Positions 12,801 through 23,575 of a stretch of 64,000 bases of DNA are shown in pieces. The DNA comes from Deuterostichococcus epilithicus (lineage: Eukaryota; Chlorophyta; Trebouxiophyceae; Prasiolales; Stichococcaceae). The notes under the pieces were generated by a model. That model was not told the origin of the DNA. It worked only from the letters and a program-made list of their open reading frames with translations, and did no database searches. Where the stretch lies: assembly GCA_033439295.1 (NCBI GenBank), contig JAVTLE010000008.1:496001-560000 (forward strand), read 5' to 3'. The position numbers were made by a program, and so were the translations under genes. Every line of letters starts with the position of its first letter. Position 1 is the stretch's first letter.

Positions 12801-14302
12801 CAATATTCCGCAGCTTGCGCCAGGGTAATCAGACTCTGGTAAGCCTGGATAGCTTACCCGGCTGCCCCAATCTCCTACTTGAAACTTGCTTCGGTACGAG
12901 CACACCAGCTCAAGCTGTGCGATGGATCTGGTTGATTGCAGGGGTCCAAATTGAGCAGCCGTTCTCGGTGCTGCCTCTGGACAACTTCGCCAGGGTCATT
13001 GAGCGAGACGTCCTCGAACAGATGCAGGTGTCCCCGCGCCTTGACCAGAGCCATGGTTGCATCGGTTGTTCCTGATGAAAAGCTCGCTGTGCCCCTCTGC
13101 CTGCAGCATTCCTTTGTATGGTGAGCACCAGTGGCAGACATGGTGCGCGCTTCACCGCATTTTGTTGAGGCGTCAGCTGCACACGTGCAACATAGACAGC
13201 TGCAGGAAACACCAAAAGACAATCTCAAGATCCAAAATCATCTGGAAATCCGCGTAGATGCGCGACGAAAGCGAAGCGCTCATCAACCAGGCGGAGCTGG
13301 AGGCGGAAGGCCGTGCGGAGTCGTCCTTCAAGGGCGACGACTTTGATAAGGGCCTGCGGCGCGGCGCTGACGCGGGGACACTGTGGCCCACCGGCTACGG
13401 GCCACAGTGCGTGCCGCAGGTGCGGAGCTGCACAGCGTGCTCCTTGCATTGCGCGTTCCATGGATGCGCTCTCCTGTCCAGCCTCTCGAATGCAAATGTG
13501 GCATAGCGCGGGCAGCGTCCACACGACTCGCACCTTGCACGAGCCACAAGGACTTGGCCTTGACATCTGCGACTTCCCCACAGCTGACCTTGCGCATGAT
13601 TGTACCCATCGTTTGCACTTGGTACTCCTGCAGCATGTGACCATCATCCCGGAAGACGAGGTCCACCTGGAGGCGGAGCAGGAGGAGGGCTCCGACGGCG
13701 GCCTGTCGCCATCGTCGACCATGCCCAAGGAGGTCTACATGATGGAGCCCACCACAGGTGCTGCCGGCGCATTTCCCATCCCCATGTCGTTTAGATGTCG
13801 TTTCAAGACGGCGGAGGTGCGCTGCCTGAGGACTTCCTCAGGGCCAGCGCCCTCCCTGACATGTTGGGCACGAGATGCAGCTGCGCGTGAGTGCGAGGGT
13901 GCACGCGCCATGATCGCCGTACCGCCCTGCATCTACGGCTCGACCGTCGATATTCATGTAACCCCTGCTACCGCAGGCCGGCTGATGATGAACGGCAGTT
14001 TCTCCTCCGTGGCGGCGGGCCGCGCCGGCAGCTTCAGCGGGGCGGGCGGAACCAGCTTCTCCCGGGGCAGCCGCCCTCCCCTCGGCCCGCCGGGCTCGCT
14101 GCGCGTGGCGAACAGCTTCACGAGCTTCGGGGTGCACGGGCGGCCGGCACAGGCGGCGGAGCAGCGTCCGAGCGTGTCATTCAGCATTCCGGAGGGCACC
14201 GAGGCTTCCACGCCCGAGGCAGCTGCGATGGGCGTCGCCCAGCTGAGGGGCGGGGCGCTCGAGAACGGGACCCTCGGCAGGGGCGGCGGCAAGGACCAGT
14301 GA
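9865..14302 (+). CDS. Bestrophin-like anion channel, tandem copy 1
   Basis: Multi-pass membrane protein of the bestrophin-like (RFP-TM/UPF0187) family, which in algae and plants includes thylakoid chloride/bicarbonate channels. Exons: 9865-9968, 10114-10146, 10273-10329, 10491-10521, 10711-10797, 11027-11099, 11226-11287, 11507-11546, 11665-11750, 11990-12058, 12303-12442, 12593-12720, 12942-13027, 13258-13419, 13634-13757, 13977-14302 (535 aa, phases consistent). Family signatures are TLTSFALSLLLVFRTNNSYD continuing to RWWEARKILGGMLG, the QPIPTAYTRHTSNF segment, and GVQIEQPFSVLPLDNFARVI. Intron 1 (9969-10113) uses a GC donor. The donor at 10147 was preferred to one at 10183 because it matches the paralogue. 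The C-terminal tail is Ser/Gly-rich. No clear transit peptide is visible, so the location is inferred. A role in CO2 concentration is possible but not shown. Confidence 0.88.
10552..10710 (+). repeat. Intronic block conserved with the paralogous gene (copy 1)
   Basis: The last part of the intron before exon 5 closely matches 15852-16009 in the second bestrophin gene. Both start CTGACGAGTCTCCGTG and share GTTTCACTCCG and GGCAGCATGCTGGG, with few indels. It is not an open frame in both copies, so it is noncoding in at least one. Confidence 0.8.
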
Positions 14303-15169
14303 CAAGCTCTCGGGTGACCAAGGAAGGCGGTCATGCGTCAAAAGCGGTGGGCAGCTTCAGCGAGCATGGCGCCAGCGGCTCGAATCTGAGCAGGCGTCAA
14401 GGATACGCAAATAAAGTTTCTGACTTGCCCTACACACACCTGCTGTACCTTCAGCGGACAACAGCGCTCCCGTGCAAGGTACCGTCACCATGATGCGCGA
14501 TGCATAGCTCAAGGATGATTGCGGAGCATGTGTCTAAGCACAAGTAGTGGAAAAAGTATTTGAAGAATTCCTCCGATCACGTGATTCCTGCTGTGCACGT
14601 GCCCCACCCAAATCCAGAAAATGTGGCCAGCATGCATGCGAAACCTGCAGTCGTTGTGTATTATTGTGCTTCTAGCGCACTGTCTTGACGAGGCAGTTGA
14701 TGTGACAAGGAGGATCCGAATCCAAGATCCGTTTGGACCCCACTACTGCCTTCTCGTAAGAACAGTGCAGCAGCTGGCTTGTCAACGTGCAAGTGCAAGT
14801 GCAAGTGCGAAAGCCGCCTGTGAAACCACTGTAACACGGTTCCGCAAGCAGAGAGGACTGGTGCGCCGCGCCTCAGGGCATTTGGCCATGGTGTGGCTTC
14901 ATGCACCATCACTTCCAGCTGCATTCCTCAAGCTGAGTAGGCGACCGCTGAAGCGCTAGTTCAGAGCGTTCTGCGCGAGAACTCCTGGTGAGACCCTCCA
15001 CTGTCCGTGCGAACCGTCCACGATGCCTGTTGTGGTGCACCGCTTGCGCCACTTGACCTCAATCTGGCTCCCTTCGCAGGCCGGAGAAGCACTCTCGATA
15101 ATTGGACTTGATATTTCCAAGGAATCTACAAGGAATCTGTTGGGTTCGGACGGAGCAGCTGGCTGCCAG
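14303..15169. other. Intergenic region between tandem bestrophin genes
   Basis: Contains the 3' UTR of copy 1 and the promoter of copy 2. A TGTAA motif (the usual green algal polyadenylation signal) lies near 14829. A small GTGCAA hexamer repeat lies near 14790-14812. No coding exon is supported. Confidence 0.45.
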
Positions 15170-18100
15170 ATGTCATTGTTTTCTCGCCTGTTCGGCCAAC
15201 AGCAGACCGCCAAGCATGAGCTCGGGAGGGTGGGTTGCGTGTGTTCGGTTTGTCAGTGACAACAATCCCCCTGATGACTGCTCGTGTGCCTTCGGGGATG
15301 GCTCGCCGAGTGTGGCGGCCCAACTTGCTGCATTTCATGACGGGCTGTGCCGTGCTGTGTGACAGGCCTACAACTTTCCGCACACTGCGTGCTGCCCCGC
15401 CATCGACGCCTACGACCTCTTTTGCGACCGGTCCGCCGATTGGTGCGCCCCCTGCTGCCTGGACCCCTCTGATAGATGGCGCGAACTGCCCCTATGCTCC
15501 CTCGGGACGGCTGTGCATCCAGGAGACTTTGCTGAGGAACGAGACTCCGACCCTGCAGGGAGAATTGGCAGCGGCACAAGTCTTGGAGCCGCCACGTTCC
15601 GACAGCGCTGACCTGCCTCCAAGTGATAACGTGGTACTGGCCTCCGGTGGGTGCCTCTCAAGTACACTCAACATAATCCATCTGTAAATCTTAGACAGGG
15701 GTGACCAAGTGAGATTTGCACGCTCTGCCGCGGCGCAAGGCTGTTTGGAAATTAGGTTATGCTCTGCAAACTGCACTGCGACCTTGTCTTTCTTCGCTTG
15801 CTGAGGCCTGAAGATCAAGTCTCGCATTATGCAGGTTCTCATGGTGAGTTGCTGACGAGTCTCCGTGAATGCACTGCCTCGTTTGTCAGTGGCTACTTTG
15901 CCGCTGGCGCTCTTCTAACAATCATGCTTGTTTCACTCCGAAAGAATGCAAGCAATCCCCGCATCAGGCAGCATGCTGGGTGGTCTGACCCTCTGGTAAC
16001 GAAGTGCAGGTGGTGGGCATCTCGTGCTTCCTGGGCTTATATGTCGAAAAGGCAGAGCCACGGGGGGCGCCGAACATTTCCAACCAAGATTACACGGTTG
16101 GTGCTGTTCGAAGCCGTAAACTGCTCGAGCCGGCCGCTGTGGAGTGTCGGCCCACAGGGGCTGAGGCGTCTTACTGCTGCGTGTCCAGGTGCCATTCACG
16201 CTGACGTCCTTCGCCCTTGCCCTGCTGCTCGTGTTCCGGACCAACAATACGTATGACAGGTGAGTTGCGTTGCTTGGGGTTGTGGCTCAGCACGAGGTTC
16301 CCTGTAGCAAGTCAGGCATTTTGAGCACAGCTTGCCAGATGGCTTCGAGGACCACACTGCAAGGAAGCTGATCCGCGGATTGCGGACTTGCCGAACAGCC
16401 AGCTCGTTTGACACATTTCATCTCCCAGCAGCCTGACCAATCGGTGTGCTTGCTGCGGCACAGGTGGTGGGAGGTGAGTCTCGCCTGTGTGACGTAGTGA
16501 TGTCTTTGCCTGTTCTGCAGATTCTATTACAGGCAGTTCACCAGTCCTGCAATGCATTAACTCGAGATTTTCGTCTGCAGGCCCGCAAGATCCTGGGTGG
16601 CATGCTGGGTACCACCCGTGATCTCGTACGCCAGGTGCCAGCTCGGCCTACCTTCCATGCATTGTGCCTTGATAGTGCAGTCCGCGAGCGTGCCGTCCGG
16701 CTAGCCTCGTGAGGCCACAGCGACGCCTCTCATGAGGGCAGGCGCCGCATGCTATGGCACTGGCATCCTCCTGCCTGTTGCCCAGTCACGATGGGCAGTC
16801 GTGCTGGCGGTGAAACAACGAGAGAGCCTCCTGCGAACAGCCTGGTAGCACGCTGCACTGTGCTAGCTGACAGGGGACATGAGGCAGGATTTATGCGACG
16901 CAGGCAATGTCGGTATCGCGCCCAAACTGCCAGCACCTAGTGGGTGCGCCTCACTGGCGGCGCATGCGCCTGCATGGAGTCTTCGGAATGCCCACTCTGG
17001 ACGTTTTTTGAAACACATCAGCCATCGCATTCCTGTCCGTCTTTGCAGCCATGGTGGCCCGTTGGACGATCGCGATGCCGTACGTGCTGCACCACCACGT
17101 GACCGAGTTCACAGATGTGCCGCCGCAGCTGCAGGTGCGCTTGCCCTCGGTTCTCCGGAAACACTCCAGCAGCGATGCCGCGGCTGCCGCCTGCCCTCAG
17201 TGTCTCTGATCTCTGCACCCCTGTCGCTTGCGCAAACGCGTTCCCAAAAGCGCTGACGCCCGGTTGCGCCGCCCCAAGTTCTTTTACACGCTGCGGGCTG
17301 TGCCCCAACCACCGCGTGCTGACTCCGGCACGCTTTTGACTGCAGCGCATCCTGCTGGACGGAGAGCTGAAGTACCTCACCCGCGCCCGCCACCGGCCCA
17401 CCGCAGTCACACAGGTGGTTTCTTTCTAATTGTCTTCCTATGCAGCAGCTATCATAGAAGAAGCCCTCGGGATTTTCAAGCCATCTGCCTGCAACCTGCA
17501 CTCGCATGCTACCTCTGATGCCCGAGGGCGGCAGCTGCCCCCGAGGCACCCAGCATCGACAACATTCTGCTGAGCTGCCGGCTGCATTGCGTGCTCCGAT
17601 GGCAGTCTGGGCCGCCGACGTGTCACCTCAGTAACGCCTCAGCAATGCATCCTCCATCATACTGCACAGGCCATCTCCGACGCGGCCATCGCGCTGTCGT
17701 CCGCCGACATCAAGTATTACGCCATCAGCCAGCGCATCAGCCAATACGCAGACTTCGTCGCTGCGGCGGAGCGCCTGTTGCGCCAGCCCATCCCCAGGGC
17801 GTACACGCGGTGAGCGCCACAACATCCTGCATGTTGGAGATGAGCCTTTGGATGCTGCAGTCTGCATTCTGCGTGGTGCTGTCACCCGAGAGTGTGTCGT
17901 GCTGCAGCCTTCGTCAACAATATGTGACAGCGCTGTTGCGCCTGAGGTGGCGGCTGTCGTGTGGAGGGTGTTCAGCTCACATTCGGAACAACTGCTGTTG
18001 AAAGAGTTGGTGAATTGGACGGCAGGCACACCTCAAGATTCATTATGACGTATATCATCTTTCTTCCATTCGCGTTCTGGTGCGCATTGCTGTTTGCAAG

Positions 18101-19679
18101 TCCATTTGTGCATTTCCTCGGGCAAAACAACGAATAACGCAAAACCGTACACAGTCGACTTTAAACCGACTACTAAGATAAGCTTTGTTTTCTCACTTCT
18201 GGCACACCTGCCAGTGGCTGACGCCCTTCGTGTCCGGAGTGGTCACGTTCCTGCTGATAGGCGTCGAGAACATCGGTGGGAACACCAGATTCATGTTGCA
18301 TGTGTTGCCTGGAGTTTTCGGCTCGGATCCTCCGGCACTGATTGCCTGAGTGAAAAAGCGCTGCATTGACCTTTCCTCTGGTTGCACACATGAACTTGTT
18401 GACATGTGCAATGGCGTCCGAAAGTGCAAATCTGTGTTGCGCGCCTGAGCAAGGGTCTCCTCGTTGACGCAGGGATACAGATCGAGCAGCCGTTTTCGGT
18501 GCTGCCTCTGGGAGCATTCTCCAAGATTATCGAGGATAACGTCATGGAGCAGCTGCAGGTGAACGCCCCTTCCCCCACTTTACGGATTGCAGCCGTCAGC
18601 ACAAATTTGACATTACCGGACATCGAGTGGAGCACACCTGCTGCGGGTCACTTGTTTCGTAGTCTCTGACCAAGAGCAACGTGAAATCAAGCTGACCACG
18701 TGCAGAACTGTTGCTCGCTCAGATGCGGGAGGAAAGCGAAAACCTCGTTGCAGAGGCGGCAGCAGAGGCAGCGGCGCGGCTGGCGCCAAAGGATGTCGAA
18801 ACTGGTGACGGTGGTAGCTCACGGCCGCAAGCTGCCGATGCCGTCAACTTGTGGCCCACCGGCAGTGGCCCGAGTTCGATACCTCAGGTGGCAGGCCCTA
18901 TGCGCAGTGTCGCTGCACCCTGTGTCCAGCAGCTAACGGCTTGGCCCCGCCGCCGTGGCCGGGTTTCCACCGCACACAGGGCCGGCGGCGCGGAGCACTT
19001 GTTGCCTCGCGACCAGCCCCTGTCTTTAATGCATGAGCCATGCACGCACAGTGGTGGCGCCCAATGACGCTGTGTCTCTGGGCTGCAGCATGTGTCCATC
19101 ATCCCGGAGGACCAATGCGGCCAATTTGCTGAGGCACCCCACTCCCGAGACAGCGGGAAGGTCTACATGTTGGAGCCCACCACAGGTGCGTCGCACTGTC
19201 TTCCAGAGCCCTGTGTCAAGGGCTTGCTTGTGGAATTGTTTTCGCGTGAGCACAATGCTTGTGCCCGGCTGCATGCAGACGGGTCTCGCCTGCAGCTGCC
19301 AGGCGTGTCATGCAGTCACGCAGGAGTCCTCTGTGCCAAGCACAAGGACATGGATGTGAAGTCCCACCCAATGAATTTCCCATTGCGCGCTGCAGGCCGG
19401 CTGATGCTGAACGGCAGCGATGGCAGCGCGGCGCTGCGCCGTGCACCCAGTGGCTCCTCTGGCGCTGGCCAGGCTGGCCGCCCTGTCACTCGGCCATGGC
19501 GCCCCGAGGTCCAGCGCATGGCACAGAGACCCAATCCAACTCCGGAGCGGTCCGGCAGTGCAGACTTCGAGGTGGAGGGGGAACCTGCGGTGGCGATTGA
19601 CGTCGCCCACATGCGGCAGCAGGAAGCTGCGGGACGCGGCATCAGCACATCCAACAGCAGCAGCAGCAGGAGTGGGTGA
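15170..19679 (+). CDS. Bestrophin-like anion channel, tandem copy 2
   Basis: Paralogue of the gene at 9865-14302, head to tail and about 870 bases downstream. Exons: 15170-15229, 15366-15442, 15559-15646, 16010-16096, 16189-16259, 16464-16473, 16581-16634, 16904-16943, 17049-17134, 17346-17414, 17670-17809, 18026-18079, 18202-18275, 18473-18558, 18723-18887, 19089-19185, 19396-19679 (513 aa). Shared segments include YDLFCDRSADW, WQRHKSWSRHVPTALTC, ITWYWPP, LLLVFRTNNTYD, MVARWTIAMPYVLHHHVTEF and GIQIEQPFSVLPL. Four structural differences from copy 1 are an extra intron after LGR, a fused exon 3, a 10-nt microexon coding the conserved Trp-Trp-Glu, and an extra intron 18080-18201. That last intron has a GT donor but no AG acceptor, and it is bracketed by TTCTGG. 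The channel role is inferred from the family. If that intron is not removed, the frame breaks. Confidence 0.85.
15852..16009 (+). repeat. Intronic block conserved with the paralogous gene (copy 2)
   Basis: Counterpart of 10552-10710, ending at the acceptor of the exon that starts VVGISC. Similarity is clearly higher than in the other introns of the pair. Confidence 0.8.
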
Positions 19680-20544
19680 TCGCATGAACCTGAAATCAAA
19701 ACCAACAATTGCAATCTGGAGCGGAGTGTTGTCAGTATTCAATGGTAGGAACATCGGCCAGATAGGTAAATCCAGCCAACCCTCAGAATTGATATGGCGC
19801 CAACGATTGCTGCGGCACCACCCATGCAATGTCATGCATTGGCGGCTTTGAGCAATCCCTAGCACTATATTACAGGACGACACTCATACAATGTTTGGCT
19901 CTGATTTATGGCAGCAAACTCAACGACCGCAAAACACCGTGATCAAATTCCACACAAAGCTGAGAAACAAACCTCGACAGCATCTCGAACGACCACCTTC
20001 AAAAACAACCCTGCGAAATCAAGCTCTTCTCGTGATCCTGAATCACTGTACACCTCAACTGACTGCGCGCGTGGCCCTCTCCTCAACATTTACAGCTGTC
20101 TGCACCTCCGCCGATGTTGCGACACACCTCCTTGCAACATACCTGCGTCTATCAGTTATGGTCAGCTTGCTTTGGTGTAGCCCACTCTCCAGTCTTGTAC
20201 ACATTTACCGGATTCAACTGCTCGCCAGGTGGCGGCGTGCAGCTCAGACCGCCGGGATGTTCTTCGTGCCCTGCCGCTGCCGCATGCCCAGCAGCCCACC
20301 AGCCGCCGCTACATTTGAAAGGACCTGCCCCTGAGGCCTGCCGCTGCTCGCTGAGTTGCCGCCGCGGCGGATGCTCATCGCCACCTGCAGCACATGAGGT
20401 CGATCGTGCGAGGTGCCTGTGGAGGACTGGCACACGCAGCTGCAGCACAGCCATGTTTCACTGTTGCTGAAAGGCGGCGTCAAGGGGGTCGTGCACCAAG
20501 TGACCGAATCCGCACTGCCTGAGCCTGCGCAAACATGCACTCCA
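19680..20544. other. Convergent 3' regions of bestrophin copy 2 and the ClpD-like gene
   Basis: A-rich stretch near 19900-20030. TGTAA motifs on the minus strand (TTACA at about 20089 and 19870) could serve the chaperone gene. On the minus strand a short frame near 20245-20385, preceded by TGCTGCAG, reads SIRRGGNSASSGRPQGQV. It could be an alternative last exon, but nothing confirms it. Confidence 0.4.
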
Positions 20545-23534
20545 TCACTCTGCCGTGCAGCATCCCGCCTGGTGGGCGAGCAGCATGGCAGCGCTCACCA
20601 CAGAGGGGTCGACGACCGCGGGCCGGCCAGCGGAAAGGGCGGCGGCCGCCGCCGACGTCAGTTTGGCAAGCACGCTGTCGCCGGACCTTAGGGTGTTGCG
20701 CAGCAGGGCGTCCGCAAGGGCGTCTTCTAGGCTGCCTGCAACAGCCCGCCGCAGCGGCCTCGCGCCATACTCCTGCGCCAGATGCCGTTGCGCTCATTAA
20801 TCGAAAGCGCCGCCAGGCCCGCCGGTGCAAGAGAGCCCATACTCGTATTGCTGGGGCATCGAGTCGACATATGATGCAAGCAATTGCGGTCCGCCGCAGG
20901 CGAGCAGCTCGTCACCAAGGCGACCAGGTGGGGTCATCCCTCAGCAAACGAGGACGAGCAGCAGTTTCGTGGGACAATGTGCATGTGTTCATGACAACGT
21001 TCAAATGTCTGCTGCAGGCGCGGGGGGTTCAAAGGCCCAGCAGCGCACCTGGTCGTAGCCGGCGGCGCAGATGTGGTCGATCAGGCTGGGCGCCACCTCC
21101 AGCCGGATGCCGCGCTCCGCCAGGCGCTGCGCAGTCTCGGCGACCAGCAGCTTCGTGACGGTGGCCACCGCGGGGCGGTCCAGGCGGCGGAACACCACCA
21201 CCTCGTCCAGTCGGTTCAGGAGCTCAGGCTGGAAGAACGCCTGCAATGCGGTCGCATGCCGTTTCAGCAGGACTAACGATGTGCTGGAGCAGTGTCGTGG
21301 CGGAAACGCTAGCATAATTCAGCACGGACTTTGCTTGGCGAAGCCGCAATGATGAGCGTGCATGCCGCTTGACTGTGTGGTTGACCAACTTTTACCTTGA
21401 GCTCGTCGGTGACGCGGCCTCGGAATGCGCTGTACGCTGCACCTTTGGCGGCCTCGCCGTCAGCAGCCAGCTGGAAGCCAACGCTGCCGGCGCCGCCGCC
21501 GGCGATCGCCGCTGAACCCACATTGCTGGTCATGACGATGAGCGAGTGGCGGAAGGACACCACGCGGCCCTGCGTTGCAAACCAACCAGGACCGGGGTGA
21601 CGGCGACAGTGCGTGTGGCGCATCGAGCGAGCGGCGGAAGGACACCACGCGGCCCTGCGTTGCGAACCAACCAGGACCGGGGTGACGGCGACAGCGCGTG
21701 TGGCGCATCGGCAGCTCAAAGCTCGATGACGCAGGCTGCTCCTTCATGCCCGGGGAGTGTGACGAGGCGAGAGGCGGGCAGGGGCTGAGACCTGGCTGTC
21801 GGTGAGGCGGCCGTCCTCCAGGATCTGCAGCAGCACGTTGAGCACGTCGGGGTGTGCCTTCTCCACCTCGTCGAACAGCAGCAGCCCCGCCGGCCGCCGG
21901 CGCACCGCCTCTGTCAGGCCGCCACCCTCGCCAAAGCCGATGAAGCCGGGTGGGGAGCCAAGTAGCTTGCTGACGGAGTGCCGCTCCATCATCTCCGACA
22001 TGTCCACCCGCGTGATGGCCTCGCGGCTGCCGCAGAACTGCTCTGCCAGCACCTGCCGATGGGGCGACATGGCGCCGTCAGCACGCTTGCCGAAGAAGCA
22101 GGCGTCCTGGTTCGCATCCTGACTTGTCCCTAGTGTGGCATCATCCCTATCAGCCACCGTCACAAGCCAGGTCCACGGCCAAGTTGTCGGGTGTCGTTGA
22201 CAACCTTGACGAGAGTACAACAGAGAAGCCACCGTCGCGAGGGTTTGGTGAGGCAGCAGGCGCGGCACCTTGGCGAGGTGTGTCTTGCCGACGCCGGTGG
22301 GGCCGCTGAACAGCAGCGCGGCGACGGGGCGGCGTGCATCGCGCAGCCCGGCGCCCGCCCGCTGCAGCGCCCGCGCTGCCGCGGACACCGCCTCCGCCTG
22401 TCCCACCACCATCCCCTGTGCAGCGGCAAGTGTGCGAAGTCATCACATGGTGAGTAGGGTAGGCGATGCAGAGCAGCTCGAACGACAAGCGTCCGGCCAC
22501 CATCGTCTCTGCTGTGCCAGAAGCATACATGGCTATGGTAGCCTTTGAAAGCAGATGCTCGGTCGCCAACAGCGCGCACCGCCAGCATGTCGGGCAGGCG
22601 CTGCAGGCGCGCCGAGTCAGCGGCGGACAGCTGCTCCACAGGGATGCCCGTCCAGGCGGCCACCACCGCCGCCACGTCCTCCTTGCTGACCTGTCGCCGA
22701 TGGGGGTTAATGCCACAGTGCCTCACCACACAGGTTGATGCTGCCTGCCAGCTGATCGCTGGCAAAGGCGCCCTGGCCTGGAGGGGCAGGCATCAAGCCC
22801 ACATGCATTGCTGCTGATGCATCACCAACGACTAAGGTGTGCGACACAACGTGCACCCAGCATGCCGATGCGTCATGGCTGCTGCTGAGCTCCGAGGCAG
22901 GACATCGGCATGCCGAGCGGTGACTGAGCTGCGTACCCTGGGGAGGCGGGGCCCTGCATCAACGGCTGCCGTCAACGCCTCGACAAGCTCGACCTGACGC
23001 GACCTCAGCAAGGCAGCCTCCTCGAAGCGGCCGTCCTGCAGCCAGTGGGTGTTCCCGCGTGTCGGGCGGCCGTCTGGTTGCCAAGCTGCACATCTTACTA
23101 CATGGCTGCACCCAGCAATGCCTCCGGCGTGGCGCAGGAGTGCCGTGCCCGTGGAGCAACGACAGGCCCAAAAACCGCCGGCGAATTCGAAGAGCCGAGA
23201 GGGACCGACAGCAGCTCCGGATGCTGTGCAAGCCGGAGCAGATGATGACCTGGGCGGCCTCTGCCTTCGCGGCCAGCACATCCTGCAGCTCGGCCCAGGG
23301 GCCGGCGCCGCCGGGCCGCCCACTGGCGTCGACCGCGCCGCGTGCCAGGTACGCCATGATGCGCGCCCTCGAGCCCGCCTCGTCCAGCACATCAATCGCC
23401 TGCAATAAGTCAGGAAGCAGCGGCCTCTGGGCTGCATCCAGTTTGGCACATGGAGACACAATTATTCGAGCTGCTCCGCTCAAGCAGATGCCCGCCGGCA
23501 GGGACAGGACTCGTCAGCTCTGGCAGGCGAGGGT

Positions 23535-23575
<41 letters not shown>

